Position numbers and translations under genes: made by a program. The notes beneath the pieces are model-generated. The model made no database searches. It saw nothing but the letters and a program-made list of their open reading frames with translations, and was not told the DNA's origin. A stretch of 64,000 nt of DNA from Rhizobium sp. L1K21 (GTDB lineage Bacteria; Pseudomonadota; Alphaproteobacteria; Rhizobiales; Rhizobiaceae): positions 242,464 through 306,463 of the forward strand of contig NZ_JAMXLE010000004.1 in NCBI RefSeq assembly GCF_024055895.1, written 5' to 3'. Position 1 is the first letter of the stretch; each line of letters starts with the position of its first letter. This document shows positions 34,157 through 44,058 of this stretch, piece by piece.

Positions 34157-35422
34157 CTATCTGTTGCGCAGCGACATGATGCGGTTTCGGATGCTGCGGG
34201 CGACGTTTTTCGTGTTGCGATAGAGGTGCAACTGAGAGGCTACCTGACGAATATCGCGGTCGGTGTTTGGCTGCAGGCCGATCACTAGCGTGCCCATCTG
34301 GTAACGCTCTCTCCAGAAGCGGCTCATGACTGGATGCTCGGGTGTAGACAGGGAGTCCGTTCGCACGATGTTGGCATCATCCAAGTGCCATTCGGTCACC
34401 TGAGCCATCAAGAGGGCACCTGGCGAATAGGCCGCATAGGCCTCATCGAATGCTGTCTTCCAGGTGTAGGCTTCGCCGCCGATCAGGAACACCAAGAGGG
34501 AGGCGATCGCCTTGCCGTTGAAGTCGATTGTGTGGATACGCACATTGTCGGTTTGCGAAAGGTTGTGCACGGCTTCGCGCGCAAAGGCGGCGTGATAACG
34601 GTCGTTGACCAGCGCCGAGCGCTTGCGGCCTTTCCAGCCGGCGGCTTCCAGCATCAGGAATTCTTCCATGCGCTGGCGAATTTCCTCCGGCTGACGGGCA
34701 ACCTGGTAGGAGAGCGAGCCCTGCTTTTCCAGCTTGCGCCACAGGCGCGCGAAATTGCGCATATGCTTGGCAGAAAAGGAGTTGGCGAGATAGGCCTCGC
34801 CATCGAGCAGGCTTTCGAGCTTCGGACGCTCGTAAAGCGAGGCCTGGGTGACCGGCAGGTTCTTGCTCATGGCAATGGCGCGGAAGAGCTGGGTTACCTG
34901 GCCATCAAGGCGGACATCCGGCAGGACGAGAACCGGCGGTTTTTTCGCTTCAGGCCTGCCAAGTGCCTCGAGGAAATCATCGATACTTTCGGCAGCATTT
35001 TCAGCGTCCACCAGTGGTGTTCCCAATGGACCGAAGGCGTTTGACCATGTTCGAATGATGGGCGCACCCATGGCAAAGCCGGGGCGTTCAATCGTGTAGG
35101 GCATGAGAATACGGGCACGGTATTTGCCGTTGGCCTCATCCCGAAGGATGGCCATGCGGATGCTTCGGTCTTCCAGGCGCGGCAAAGCGGGGGCGAGAAA
35201 ACGGCCTGTGAAGAAGACGTTGCGCTCTATCGATCGATTGGAGAGATAATCGAGTTCGTCCTGCAATTCATAGCCGACGGTTGCAGGATAAAAATGGACG
35301 GCGCGACCCTCACGACCGACAGCAATGCTCTGCTCACCGGCAAGTGGTGCGTCACGCTCCAGGTCGATCCCGATATTTTCGAGCATCGGATTTTGGTCTG
35401 GTAATCCCGTTTCCATAGTCAT
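34157..35422 (-). CDS. GNAT acetyltransferase of the BcsL/CelD type
   Basis: This encodes 421 residues. The C-terminal half fits the Acetyltransf_6 GNAT domain (PF13480): EEFLMLEAAGWKGRKRSAL, then FNGKAIASLLVFLIGGEAYT and TAFDEAYAAYSPGALLMAQV, the lysine-rich helix and acetyl-CoA loop of the family. The N-terminal half is a diverged copy. These proteins occur with exopolysaccharide, cellulose or LPS genes and are thought to acylate sugars or lipid-linked intermediates. Its ATG comes one base after the stop of the flippase gene, so it is coupled to it. No other polysaccharide genes are nearby. Confidence 0.83.
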   Translation of the reverse strand: MTMETGLPDQNPMLENIGIDLERDAPLAGEQSIAVGREGRAVHFYPATVGYELQDELDYLSNRSIERNVFFTGRFLAPALPRLEDRSIRMAILRDEANGKYRARILMPYTIERPGFAMGAPIIRTWSNAFGPLGTPLVDAENAAESIDDFLEALGRPEAKKPPVLVLPDVRLDGQVTQLFRAIAMSKNLPVTQASLYERPKLESLLDGEAYLANSFSAKHMRNFARLWRKLEKQGSLSYQVARQPEEIRQRMEEFLMLEAAGWKGRKRSALVNDRYHAAFAREAVHNLSQTDNVRIHTIDFNGKAIASLLVFLIGGEAYTWKTAFDEAYAAYSPGALLMAQVTEWHLDDANIVRTDSLSTPEHPVMSRFWRERYQMGTLVIGLQPNTDRDIRQVASQLHLYRNTKNVARSIRNRIMSLRNR

Positions 35423-35423
35423 G

Positions 35424-36839
35424 TCATTTGCCGTTGCCCGCAGGGGCTGAAAGGATTGGTCTTGAAAAAGCGGTTAGCAGAAAGCCGAGCCTGAAATAGG
35501 CGCCGAGCGAAAGCAAGGTTGCCTCGATGATCATGGCACCCGCTGTTGCGATTGCAGCGCCAGGAAGGCCGATCAGCGGAATGAGCAGGACACTGAGTGT
35601 GATGTTGGAGGCAAGCGCGAATGCATAGATCTTGACGCAAAGGTTCTGCTCGCCGGCCATGGTCAACAGGCCTTCGCCTGGCCCGATGGACGCCTTTGCG
35701 AGGATACCGATCAATAGGATCGTGAGCATGGTGTAGCCTTCGGTGAAGTTCGGGCCGAAGAGGGACAGGAGGAAATTGCCGATGGCAAGGATGAAAAGAC
35801 CGATGGCGAGGGACGGCCAGAAAGTCCAGCGTGCGGCTTGCACGGCAAAATCGGCCAGGTCCTGCCGGTTGCCTTCCGAATAGATTGCCGAAAAGCGGGC
35901 GCTTGCGGCAGCCTTGACGGCGAAGAGGACGAAGTGCACCAGCGCCATGACTTTCGCGGCGGCAAAATAGATGGCTACCTGTTCGGGCGTTAAGAAAATG
36001 CCGACAACCACGACATCCGAATTGGTGAGCAGGAAATAGATGCTTTCAATGAGAAAGATCGGCAAGGCCATGCGAAACCAGAGCGGAATTTCAGTTTCGC
36101 GCATGTCCGAGGGGAAATTTCGGCGCATGCGCCAGGCGACGATGAAGAATTGCCCGATGGAGGTGACATAAGTAGCCGCGAGGGCGCAAATCATGGCGAC
36201 GCGCGCAGTGTGTTCTGCACCGAGCCAGGCAGCGATGACCATGAAGACGATGATGAGCGTGGGGCGGACAATGAAGGTCGGTGCCAGCGAGCCGATGGGC
36301 CAGGCATTTGCACGCCCCGTTCCGTCCATGACGTCGCCGAGTGCAATCAGCGGCAGGCAGACGGCACCGAGATAGAGTGGAATAACGTAGTAGGATTCGA
36401 CAAAATCACCGAACACGTAAAGACCGGCGGCACCAACGGCAGCCACGCCCGTGGCGGCAAGCATGGCAATGGTGCGCGCAGCAGATGCCAGACCGCGTAT
36501 TTTCGCATTGTCACCTGCACTCTGATATTGCGGCAGAAAGCGGATGATGGCGGTGTGAAACCCCAGGCACGAAAAATTTCCGAGCAGAATGGCAAGCACC
36601 CAGACGAAAACGAAGATGCCATATTCGAAATCGCCCATGAGCCGCGCGAGGATGACCTGAGACAGGAAGGCGATTGCAGCGCCGGTGACGCGGATGGCAA
36701 AGGCAAAAAGCGCCATGCGCTGGGCCCGCGCCTGCGGATCAGTGCCCTTCATGACCTCGTGCAGTGACGCGGCCAGCTTTTCAAGCTTTACCCGATATCC
36801 GCCCCGAACATGATTTTCCGGCTGCTGCAGCATGGCCAT
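35424..36839 (-). CDS. Wzx-like polysaccharide flippase (MOP superfamily)
   Basis: This encodes 471 residues with about 12 to 14 membrane helices and no other domain. The start of the membrane part is ALFAFAIRVTGAAIAFLSQV at about residue 45, followed by ARLMGDFEYGIFVFVWVLAI, the usual pattern of MOP flippases that move lipid-linked sugars across the inner membrane. Later features are FLLTNSDVVVVGIFLTPEQV, FFAAKVMALVHFVLFAVKAA-type helices and a final repeat of small residues. The gene is followed at once by the CelD-type acetyltransferase. The pair stands isolated between the acyl-CoA synthetase and secA. Confidence 0.85.
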   Translation of the reverse strand: MAMLQQPENHVRGGYRVKLEKLAASLHEVMKGTDPQARAQRMALFAFAIRVTGAAIAFLSQVILARLMGDFEYGIFVFVWVLAILLGNFSCLGFHTAIIRFLPQYQSAGDNAKIRGLASAARTIAMLAATGVAAVGAAGLYVFGDFVESYYVIPLYLGAVCLPLIALGDVMDGTGRANAWPIGSLAPTFIVRPTLIIVFMVIAAWLGAEHTARVAMICALAATYVTSIGQFFIVAWRMRRNFPSDMRETEIPLWFRMALPIFLIESIYFLLTNSDVVVVGIFLTPEQVAIYFAAAKVMALVHFVLFAVKAAASARFSAIYSEGNRQDLADFAVQAARWTFWPSLAIGLFILAIGNFLLSLFGPNFTEGYTMLTILLIGILAKASIGPGEGLLTMAGEQNLCVKIYAFALASNITLSVLLIPLIGLPGAAIATAGAMIIEATLLSLGAYFRLGFLLTAFSRPILSAPAGNGK

Positions 36840-36920
36840 GAAGTCTGGTTTCGATTTCCGTTTGTCGACACGCTATTGTGGCATTCTCAGCGTTAACAAA
36901 GGGTTTGGATTGCAGACACG

Positions 36921-36956
36921 AAAAGGCCGGAGCGGGTGGATTTCGCTCCGGCCTTT
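36921..36956 (-). terminator. Rho-independent terminator of secA
   Basis: AAAGGCCGGAGCG and CGCTCCGGCCTTT form a perfect 13-pair stem (36922-36934 with 36944-36956) around a nine-base loop. It sits 22 bases past the secA stop. On the minus strand the stem ends in a run of T residues, and on the plus strand CCTTT follows, so it may act weakly in both directions, also shielding the flippase gene from read-through. Confidence 0.85.
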
Positions 36957-36977
36957 GGATTTTCATGACGACAGGTC

Positions 36978-39659
36978 TCAGGCTTCGATCTGGCCGTGGC
37001 AATGTTTGTATTTCTTGCCGGAACCGCAGGGGCAGGGCTCGTTGCGGCCAACGCGGCCCCAGGTCGTCGGATCGTTTGGATCGCGGCCTGCTTGGCTGTC
37101 GGAAAACTCATCTTGCCCGGTAGAGCCATCGATGTGGTGCGCCTGCATCTGTGGCAGCTCCGGCTCTTGCGGCTGCTGCATGATTTCGACATGCGACATG
37201 TTGGCGGTGACCATGCGGCGCATATTGGCCAGCAGGGCCTGGAACAGCTCGAAGGCCTCCTGCTTGTATTCCTGGAGCGGATCGCGCTGGGCATAGCCGC
37301 GGAAGCCGACGACAGAACGAAGATGGTCGAGATTGACGATATGTTCGCGCCACAGATTGTCCAGCGTCTGCAGAAGGACGGAGCGGCGGACATAATTGAT
37401 CACTTCGCCGCCGAAGCGTTCTGCCTTTTCGGCAGAAGCCTTGTCCGCGGCCTCCATGATGCGTTCGCGCACGTCTTCCTCGGCAATGCCTTCTTCCTGA
37501 ACCCAGGCTTCAACCGGCAGGTCAAGGTTGAGCAATGTGCGCAGCTCTTCCTTCAAGCCTTCCGCATCCCATTGTTCGGCATAGGCGCGTTCCGGGATAT
37601 GGGTTCCGACCAGAACGTCGATGACTTCGTGACGCATATCGGTCACGATTTCCTCGAGGTCTTCTGCATCCATCAGCTCGATGCGCTGTTCGAAGATGAC
37701 CTTGCGCTGATCGTTGAGAACATCGTCATATTTCAGAAGATTCTTGCGGATGTCGAAGTTGCGGGCTTCAACCTTCTTCTGGGCGCGCTCAAGCGCCTTG
37801 TTGATCCAGGGATGCACAATGGCTTCGCCTTCCTTGAGGCCAAGCTTCTGCAGCATGCCGTCCATGCGGTCGGAGCCGAAGATGCGCATCAGATCGTCCT
37901 GAAGCGACAGGTAGAATTTCGAGCGACCGGGGTCACCCTGACGACCGGATCGGCCACGCAGCTGGTTGTCGATACGGCGGCTTTCATGACGTTCGGTTGC
38001 CAGAACGTAAAGCCCGCCGGCATCAAGCGCCTTCTTCTTCAGAGCCTTGATTTCCTCGCGGATGGCCGCTTCCTTGGCCTGACGCTCCGGACCCGGTTCC
38101 ATGTCGCCGAGCTCGGTCTCAAAGCGCATTTCGGCGTTGCCGCCAAGCTGGATGTCGGTGCCGCGGCCTGCCATGTTGGTGGCGATGGTGACAGCACCCG
38201 GCACGCCGGCCTGCGCGACGATATAGGCTTCCTGTTCGTGGTAGCGTGCGTTCAACACGGCAAACTTGTCAAAGCCGGATTGTTTCAACAGCGTTGCCAG
38301 CAGTTCGGACTTTTCAATCGAGGTGGTGCCGACCAGAACCGGCTGGCCCTTTTCGTGGCAGGCTTTGATTTCCTCGATGATGGCTTTGTATTTTTCCTCT
38401 GCTGTCCGATAGACTTCATCGTCTTCATCGATACGCGCAATCGGCAGATTGGTTGGGACTTCCACGACTGAGAGGCCGTAGATGTCGGCGAATTCTTCCG
38501 CTTCCGTGGAGGCCGTGCCGGTCATGCCGGCCAGTTTGTCATACATGCGGAAATAGTTCTGGAAGGTGACGGACGCCAGCGTCTGGTTTTCGGGCTGGAT
38601 GGCCACGTGTTCCTTGGCTTCGAGCGCCTGGTGCTGGCCTTCGGAATAGCGGCGGCCCGGCATCATGCGGCCCGTGAATTCGTCGATGATGACAATTTCG
38701 TCGTTGCGGACGATGTAGTCCTTGTCGCGGGTGAAAAGCTTGTGGGCCTTCAAGGCATTGTTGATGTGGTGAACGATCGCGACGTTTTCCACATCGTAGA
38801 GGCTTTCGCCCTTCAGGAGGCCGGCCTCTTTCAAGAGGTTTTCCAGCTTTTCGGTGCCTTCTTCTGAGAAGTTGGCAGAACGCTGTTTTTCGTCGATCTC
38901 GTAATCGTCCTCGGTCAGCCTCGGGATGAAAGCATCAATGGTGGTGTAGAGATCGGATTTATCGTCCAGCGGGCCTGAAATGATGAGCGGCGTGCGCGCC
39001 TCATCGACGAGAATGGAGTCCACCTCGTCAACGATGGCGAAGAAATGGCCGCGCTGAACCATCTGGCGGCGCTCATATTTCATATTGTCGCGCAGATAGT
39101 CGAAGCCAAGCTCGTTGTTGGTGGCGTATGTGATGTCGCAGGCATAAGCGGCTGCGCGCTGCTGATCGTCGAGACCATGAACGATCACGCCGGTGGTCAG
39201 GCCGAGGAAGCCGTAAAGCTTGCCCATCTGGCCGGCGTCACGGCTTGCCAGATAGTCGTTGACCGTCACGACATGGACGCCCTTGCCGGCAAGTGCATTC
39301 AGATAAACGGGAAGGGTAGCGACCAGCGTTTTACCTTCACCGGTCTTCATTTCTGCAATGCCGCCTTCGTGAAGGATCATGCCGCCGATGAGCTGTACAT
39401 CGAAGGGACGCATACCGAGAACACGTTTCGCTGCCTCGCGGACGACTGCGAATGCCGGGATGAGAATGTCATCTAGTGTCTTGCCGTCGGCGAGCGCTGC
39501 TTTGAATTCTGCCGTTTTGGCGGTGAGTTGCTCGTCGGTGAGTGCCTGCATCTCCTCTTCCAGAGCGCCGATTGCAGCCACCTTTGGCCTGTATGACTTA
39601 ATTCTACGCTCGTTGGACGAGCCGAAAATCTTACTGGCAATACCGCCAAGGCTGACCAT
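36978..39659 (-). CDS. secA: Preprotein translocase ATPase SecA
   Basis: This encodes 893 residues. SecA drives unfolded proteins through SecYEG. The Walker A box is MKTGEGKT at residues 104-111, preceded by [20 protein letters not shown]. Walker B lies in [20 protein letters not shown], the motif for the second nucleotide fold includes [15 protein letters not shown], and [15 protein letters not shown] is the arginine-finger region. The C-terminal zinc-binding [14 protein letters not shown], which also binds SecB, is intact. The ATG at 39659 gives the standard [14 protein letters not shown]; an earlier start adds a basic leader. It has its own terminator. Confidence 0.98.
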   Translation of the reverse strand: MVSLGGIASKIFGSSNERRIKSYRPKVAAIGALEEEMQALTDEQLTAKTAEFKAALADGKTLDDILIPAFAVVREAAKRVLGMRPFDVQLIGGMILHEGGIAEMKTGEGKTLVATLPVYLNALAGKGVHVVTVNDYLASRDAGQMGKLYGFLGLTTGVIVHGLDDQQRAAAYACDITYATNNELGFDYLRDNMKYERRQMVQRGHFFAIVDEVDSILVDEARTPLIISGPLDDKSDLYTTIDAFIPRLTEDDYEIDEKQRSANFSEEGTEKLENLLKEAGLLKGESLYDVENVAIVHHINNALKAHKLFTRDKDYIVRNDEIVIIDEFTGRMMPGRRYSEGQHQALEAKEHVAIQPENQTLASVTFQNYFRMYDKLAGMTGTASTEAEEFADIYGLSVVEVPTNLPIARIDEDDEVYRTAEEKYKAIIEEIKACHEKGQPVLVGTTSIEKSELLATLLKQSGFDKFAVLNARYHEQEAYIVAQAGVPGAVTIATNMAGRGTDIQLGGNAEMRFETELGDMEPGPERQAKEAAIREEIKALKKKALDAGGLYVLATERHESRRIDNQLRGRSGRQGDPGRSKFYLSLQDDLMRIFGSDRMDGMLQKLGLKEGEAIVHPWINKALERAQKKVEARNFDIRKNLLKYDDVLNDQRKVIFEQRIELMDAEDLEEIVTDMRHEVIDVLVGTHIPERAYAEQWDAEGLKEELRTLLNLDLPVEAWVQEEGIAEEDVRERIMEAADKASAEKAERFGGEVINYVRRSVLLQTLDNLWREHIVNLDHLRSVVGFRGYAQRDPLQEYKQEAFELFQALLANMRRMVTANMSHVEIMQQPQEPELPQMQAHHIDGSTGQDEFSDSQAGRDPNDPTTWGRVGRNEPCPCGSGKKYKHCHGQIEA

Positions 39660-40119
39660 TGAATGGTCCTTTCTAATCTTTAATCCGTGAGGAGAGCGTG
39701 ACTGCAGACTCAAGAATGAAGCCCGTTTTCGCTCCCGCCCTGAAACTGTTCTGGACTTGAAGTTGCGTGACAGATAAGAGGGGGGCAATTTGATGTCAAC
39801 GGGACTTGCCACTCGTGTCTGCGGCAAATGTTACCTCCGTAACCCGCTCAACACATGGTGCTTGGCGCAAAACATGGGTAAAAAAACCTTTGTTTTCAGT
39901 GCCTAAAGGCTGTTTTCCAGGCATTGGGATAATCAGAGCCGAGCAATTGGCTTCGATTTTTGCAATGTGCGTCAGACGATTAAAGCGGCTCAAACATGGC
40001 TGTTCAGCTTGAAAATGCCTTTTTTGAAGCGCTACGAGGTTTGAATTTAGATGGTTTTTGCGTCGAAACGGCGACGGGCCGGAGATGTAAAGATCGGTTT
40101 TTGGAGCGAAAGGTACGTA
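39660..40119. other. 460-base divergent spacer between secA and the parvulin gene
   Basis: No supported gene lies here. Short open frames on both strands (up to about 148 codons on the minus strand) have no ribosome site, no recognisable family and poor codon character. A loose TGCCT/AGGCA hairpin around 39900-39925 lacks a T-run. The space should hold the divergent promoters of secA and the parvulin gene, but I could not pick a confident -35/-10 pair for either. Confidence 0.55.
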
Positions 40120-40974
40120 ATGTTCTTCAAGACAGGAATTGCCGGGCTGGTTTTGGCCGCTGCCATGGGTGTGCAGGTTTCCACCGCTTATGCTGCTGGT
40201 GACGATCCGGTGGTTGCCAAGGTTGGCGACATGGAAATCCACGAATCCGAACTGGCGCTGGGTGTTGCCAATCTCGATCCGCAGCTGGCCAACCTGCCGC
40301 CGGAGCAGAAGCGCATCGCGGCGCTTTCGGCAGCCATTGATGTGAAGGTTGTTGCAGCGCTTGCAGCTTCAGAAGGCCTTGCCGACACGCCGGACTTCAA
40401 GAGCCGTATGCAGTTTCTTCGCGAGCACGAGCTTCACAATACCTATTTTCGCACCAATATTGTCGGTGATGTTTCCGACGAGGACATCAAGGCGCGTTAC
40501 GACAAGGAAGTTGCTGCAGCGCCGGCGGAAACCGAGGTGCATGCCCGCCATATTCTCGTGAAGACCGAAGATGAGGCCAAGGCGATTATCGCCGAACTCG
40601 ACAAGGGTGCCGACTTCGTGACGCTTGCCAAGGAAAAATCCACAGGTCCGAGCAAGGACGATGGTGGTGATCTCGGCTATTTCGGCCCTGGCCGCATGGT
40701 ACAGCCGTTTGAAGAGGCTGCATTCGCGCTCAATCCGGGCGAATATACAAAGACGCCGGTTCAAACGCAGTTCGGTTTTCATGTGATCAAGGTGGAAGAC
40801 AAGCGTGAAGCTGCACCGCCGCCGCTTGATCAGGTGAAGGATCAGATCCGCCAATTGATCGTGCGTGACCGTTATGTCGACCTTTTGAAGAAGCTCAAGT
40901 CCGAGACGACAATCGACATCAAGGATGAAGACCTGAAAAAGGGTTACGACGAAGTCACCAAGGCACAACAGTAA
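40120..40974 (+). CDS. Exported parvulin peptidyl-prolyl isomerase (PpiC/PrsA type)
   Basis: This encodes 284 residues. A signal peptide ([20 protein letters not shown], with a probable cut after TAYA) is followed by a SurA-like chaperone region and then a parvulin domain starting at [20 protein letters not shown] (about residue 144), with [20 protein letters not shown] and [19 protein letters not shown]. The C-terminal [16 protein letters not shown] completes it. It should help fold periplasmic or outer-membrane proteins. AAGG lies a few bases before the ATG. The gene is divergent from secA, matching its role downstream of export. Confidence 0.92.
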   Translation: MFFKTGIAGLVLAAAMGVQVSTAYAAGDDPVVAKVGDMEIHESELALGVANLDPQLANLPPEQKRIAALSAAIDVKVVAALAASEGLADTPDFKSRMQFLREHELHNTYFRTNIVGDVSDEDIKARYDKEVAAAPAETEVHARHILVKTEDEAKAIIAELDKGADFVTLAKEKSTGPSKDDGGDLGYFGPGRMVQPFEEAAFALNPGEYTKTPVQTQFGFHVIKVEDKREAAPPPLDQVKDQIRQLIVRDRYVDLLKKLKSETTIDIKDEDLKKGYDEVTKAQQ

Positions 40975-40985
40975 TATTGTCGTTG

Positions 40986-41015
40986 CGGGGCGGTTTTGGC
41001 CGCCCCGGTTTCTTT
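40986..41015 (+). terminator. Terminator between the parvulin gene and argJ
   Basis: CGGGGCGG (40986-40993) and CCGCCCCG (41000-41007) pair perfectly around a six-base loop, followed by GTTTCTTT. It begins 12 bases past the parvulin stop and ends 16 bases before the argJ start, so it should separate the two genes, with argJ using a promoter in or after the hairpin, or read-through. Confidence 0.7.
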
Positions 41016-41030
41016 GATCAGGGTTTTGCC

Positions 41031-42272
41031 ATGTCCGCGAGCGTCTCACCCCTTGCACCGAAAAGCTTTGCCGAAATGCCGCCTGTGCGCGGTGTGCGAA
41101 TGGCCACAGCGGCTGCAGGCATCAAATACAACAACCGCACAGATCTGATGATGATGGTGTTCGACCAGCCGGCCTCGGTCGCAGGCGTCTTCACCAAGTC
41201 CAAATGCCCTTCGGCTCCGGTCGATTTCTGCCGCAAGAATTTGGCTGGCGGGGTTGCGCGTGCGCTCGTGGTAAATTCCGGCAATGCAAATGCTTTTACC
41301 GGCAAGAAGGGGGCGGCAGCTACCGCACTGGAAGCCAGCGCGGCTGCCGCAGCAGCAGGCTGCAGCGAGGGTGAGATTTTTCTCGCTTCGACGGGTGTTA
41401 TCGGCGAGCCGCTTGATGCGACGAAATTTGCCGGTGTTCTCGATACGCTGGTCGTGGATGCGCAGGAAGACGGCTGGTTTGAAGCTGCAAAGGCAATCAT
41501 GACCACCGACACCTATCCCAAGGTGGCAACACGCAGCGTCAAGATCGGCGAAACTCAAGTCACGATCAACGGGATTGCCAAGGGTGCGGGCATGATTGCG
41601 CCGGATATGGCAACGATGCTGTCTTTCGTGGTTACGGATGCCGCCATCCCGTCAGTGGTGCTTCAGGCTCTGCTTTCGCAAGGGGTTGGCCCCTCGTTCA
41701 ACTCCATCACCGTCGATAGCGATACCTCGACATCCGATACGCTGATGCTGTTTGCGACGGGCGCTGCCGCTGATGAGGGTCAGCCAAAGATTGAAAGTGC
41801 ATCCGATGAAGTGCTTTCTGCGTTCCGTAGCGCGCTGAACGATCTCCTGAAGGACCTTGCTCTGCAGGTGGTGCGTGACGGCGAGGGTGCGCGCAAGATG
41901 GTGGAAATCACCGTGACGGGCGCTGAAAGCGATGCGGCGGCGAAGGTGATTGCGCTTTCGATTGCCAACTCGCCGCTCGTGAAGACAGCGGTTGCCGGCG
42001 AGGACGCCAATTGGGGCCGTATTGTCATGGCTGTTGGCAAGGCCGGGGAGAAGGCCGACCGCGACCGGCTCGCCATTTGGTTCGGTGATGTGCGGGTGGC
42101 CGTTGATGGGGAGCGCGATCCGGATTATTCGGAGGCTGCCGCGTCTGCCGTCATGAAGCTGGAGGATATACCGGTTCGTGTGGATCTGGGGCTCGGAGAG
42201 GGGACGGCCACGGTTTATACCTGCGACCTAACAAAGGAATATGTCGCCATTAATGGTGACTACCGCAGCTGA
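41031..42272 (+). CDS. argJ: Bifunctional glutamate N-acetyltransferase ArgJ
   Basis: This encodes 413 residues. It transfers an acetyl group from N-acetylornithine to glutamate in the cyclic arginine pathway. The autocleavage site is Ala194-Thr195 in [17 protein letters not shown]; after cleavage Thr195 is the nucleophile. Other blocks are [27 protein letters not shown], the mid [18 protein letters not shown] and the C-terminal [16 protein letters not shown]. The ATG at 41031 gives [18 protein letters not shown], the common start. It heads an argJ-GNAT-mutT run with tight junctions. Whether it also uses acetyl-CoA cannot be told from sequence. Confidence 0.97.
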   Translation: MSASVSPLAPKSFAEMPPVRGVRMATAAAGIKYNNRTDLMMMVFDQPASVAGVFTKSKCPSAPVDFCRKNLAGGVARALVVNSGNANAFTGKKGAAATALEASAAAAAAGCSEGEIFLASTGVIGEPLDATKFAGVLDTLVVDAQEDGWFEAAKAIMTTDTYPKVATRSVKIGETQVTINGIAKGAGMIAPDMATMLSFVVTDAAIPSVVLQALLSQGVGPSFNSITVDSDTSTSDTLMLFATGAAADEGQPKIESASDEVLSAFRSALNDLLKDLALQVVRDGEGARKMVEITVTGAESDAAAKVIALSIANSPLVKTAVAGEDANWGRIVMAVGKAGEKADRDRLAIWFGDVRVAVDGERDPDYSEAAASAVMKLEDIPVRVDLGLGEGTATVYTCDLTKEYVAINGDYRS

Positions 42273-42275
42273 TCA

Positions 42276-43064
42276 GTGAGTGCCCCCTTGATGCAGACAC
42301 CTGCAAGGAACAATTTGCCAACTGTCAGGCGTTTTGAGGCAGCAGGGTTTCGTGCCTGGCCGGCAGAGGTGGTGCGCTATGATGGCAGCTGGCAGATCCG
42401 GCAGTCGCCCGGTAACCTGACAAAGCGTGCCAATTGCCTTGTGCCGCTCGATCCGGGTGATACCGGCAATATTGAACAGCGGCTCGCTGCAATCGAAGCC
42501 TCTTTTGCAGCGGCGGACATTCCTTTTGTGGTGAAAGAGACGCCGCTTTGCGCGCCTGACGTCAATGCAGTGCTTGAGAAAAACGGTTTCGTTGCTGAGG
42601 CGGAATCGATCGTTCAAACCATGCGTCTTGAAGGCAGTCAGATCGACGCAGGTGTCGATCTTCTGCCGAGCCAGGATGCTGTGCTGTTTGCCGACGCCTG
42701 TGCCGAGATCGATTCAAAATTTGCCCGGTCCTACGATGCGATGTTGCGTATGATTGAAGCGATTGAGCCGGAAAAGGGCATGTTCTTTACGGAGCATGAA
42801 GGGGCGGGCGTTCAAGCCGTGACACTTTGTGTGCGCGACGGCAATCTGGCAGGTCTTCAGCAGGTGGCTGTGCTGCCGGAAATGCGCCACAAGGGCATTG
42901 GTCTTGCCATTACTGCGGGTGCCTTGCGCTGGGCCAAGCTGCGCGGCGCCTTGACGGCCTGGCTTCAGGTGGAGGCGTCCAACGAAGCGGGCATAGCCCT
43001 CTACAAGAAACTTGGTTTTGAGGAAGCCTATCGTTACCGGTATTGGCGAAGGGCAAAAATCTGA
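42276..43064 (+). CDS. GNAT-family N-acetyltransferase
   Basis: This encodes about 262 residues. The C-terminal GNAT domain shows the acetyl-CoA loop LAGLQQVAVLPEMRHKGIGL and ITAGALRWAKLRGALTAWLQ, followed by VEASNEAGIALYKKLGFEEA, with the end pattern YRYRYWRR. Rhizobial homologues lie between argJ and mutT, and their acyl acceptor is unknown. The start is uncertain: a GTG three bases after the argJ stop (42276) or an ATG at 42291, neither with a clear ribosome site. The 3' end overlaps mutT as TGATG, so mutT translation is coupled to this gene. Confidence 0.88.
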   Translation: MSAPLMQTPARNNLPTVRRFEAAGFRAWPAEVVRYDGSWQIRQSPGNLTKRANCLVPLDPGDTGNIEQRLAAIEASFAAADIPFVVKETPLCAPDVNAVLEKNGFVAEAESIVQTMRLEGSQIDAGVDLLPSQDAVLFADACAEIDSKFARSYDAMLRMIEAIEPEKGMFFTEHEGAGVQAVTLCVRDGNLAGLQQVAVLPEMRHKGIGLAITAGALRWAKLRGALTAWLQVEASNEAGIALYKKLGFEEAYRYRYWRRAKI

Positions 43065-43474
43065 TGGCTGAAGAACGCAAAATCCTGCTTGTTGCGGCTT
43101 GCGCGTTGGTGGACGCGGACAATCGGGTGTTGTTGGCCCAGCGGCCAGAAGGAAAGAACCTTGCCGGACTTTGGGAGTTTCCGGGTGGCAAGGTGGAGCC
43201 CGGCGAAACGCCCGAAGAGACGCTGATCCGCGAACTGCAGGAAGAGCTGGGAATTTCCACAAAGGCGGCCTGTCTTGCGCCGCTGACCTTTGCCAGCCAT
43301 ACCTATGAAACATTTCATCTCCTCATGCCGCTTTACATCTGCCGGCGGTATGAGGGTATCGCCCGCGGCGCGGAAGGGCAGGCAATCAAGTGGGTGAAGC
43401 CGCAGGACCTGCGCAATTACCCGATGCCGCCGGCGGATGAGCCGATCATTCCGTTTCTCCAGGACCTGCTTTAA
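43064..43474 (+). CDS. mutT: 8-oxo-dGTP diphosphatase MutT
   Basis: This encodes 136 residues. It hydrolyses oxidised nucleotides so they are not built into DNA. The Nudix box runs GGKVEPGETPEETLIRELQ and continues EELGI, matching GX5EX7REUXEEXGU exactly (about residues 38-60). LLAQRPEGKNLAGLWEFPGG precedes it and AIKWVKPQDLRNYPMPPADE is the usual C-terminal part. The ATG overlaps the GNAT stop codon by one base. Third in the argJ transcript. Confidence 0.92.
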   Translation: MAEERKILLVAACALVDADNRVLLAQRPEGKNLAGLWEFPGGKVEPGETPEETLIRELQEELGISTKAACLAPLTFASHTYETFHLLMPLYICRRYEGIARGAEGQAIKWVKPQDLRNYPMPPADEPIIPFLQDLL

Positions 43475-43627
43475 GTCCTGTGGGCCTATCCGGGTTCCTG
43501 TTTTCACGGGAAATCTCGACCACATCGCTCCCTGCAAAGCTTTAGCCTGAAGCAAGCTTGAAATGGCTTAATCTTCCAAAGCCATTCAGGCAAAAGCCAG
43601 GTCGTTTCCGAGTCTCAAATTGATAAC

Positions 43628-43646
43628 GTTAACTGAAAGTTTAACC
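43628..43646. promoter_or_regulatory. CtrA-like direct repeat upstream of the pilin locus
   Basis: GTTAAC (43628-43633) and TTTAACC (43640-43646) form a near direct repeat of TTAA cores eight bases apart, about 50 bases ahead of the gene at 43697. The classical CtrA site is TTAA-N7-TTAA, so the spacing is one base too long. CtrA activates pilin transcription in Caulobacter, which makes the position suggestive, but the match is imperfect. An AATGGCTT/AAGCCATT hairpin sits further upstream (43562-43586). Confidence 0.3.
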
Positions 43647-43696
43647 TGTTTTGGTAGTCAGTAACTTGGTCGGTCGAACCGGAGCCTCAAGACGCG

Positions 43697-44023
43697 ATGT
43701 CTGAACAGAACGTTTGGAAAAGTTTCAGAGAAGAAGCAAAAGTGCAGCCCAACCGTGCCAGGGGCGGCGCGTTGAATGCTGCGCTGCTTTTTGGCCTGGC
43801 CGTTCTGGCTTTTACCATGATCGTGACACCGATGCTGGTTGAGCGGACGGAAGGCTTGCAGTTTGCCAATTCCGATATGCCTGCCTTTGACAATATCACC
43901 ACCGGCTCGATCAAGAAGCGGGATGGTGTGCGTGAATATGTGGTTCGTCGCAGTGTGCTTCAGGAAATGCCGGGAAGTGTCTGCATCATCGAGAGTGTGG
44001 GACCGCAGAACGATTGCAAGTGA
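43697..44023 (+). CDS. Small membrane protein preceding the Flp pilin gene
   Basis: This encodes 108 residues. A basic cytoplasmic start (EEAKVQPNRARGG) leads to one membrane helix (LNAALLFGLAVLAFTMIVTP, about residues 26-45), leaving about 60 residues outside with a pair of cysteines near the end (SVCIIESVGPQNDCK) that could form a disulfide. I do not recognise a family. The gene ends 35 bases before the Flp pilin start on the same strand, so the two are likely one transcript, and this protein may assist or anchor the pilin. Confidence 0.65.
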   Translation: MSEQNVWKSFREEAKVQPNRARGGALNAALLFGLAVLAFTMIVTPMLVERTEGLQFANSDMPAFDNITTGSIKKRDGVREYVVRRSVLQEMPGSVCIIESVGPQNDCK

Positions 44024-44058
44024 AGCTTTTTCAAAGCGCGTAGTGACAGGGGACTGGT

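Noticed and set aside
36996..38471. A 491-codon open frame on the plus strand
   Set aside because: It lies opposite the 3' half of secA and has no recognisable protein.
39796..40242. A 148-codon open frame on the minus strand in the secA spacer
   Set aside because: It runs into the 5' end of the parvulin gene, has no ribosome site and no family.
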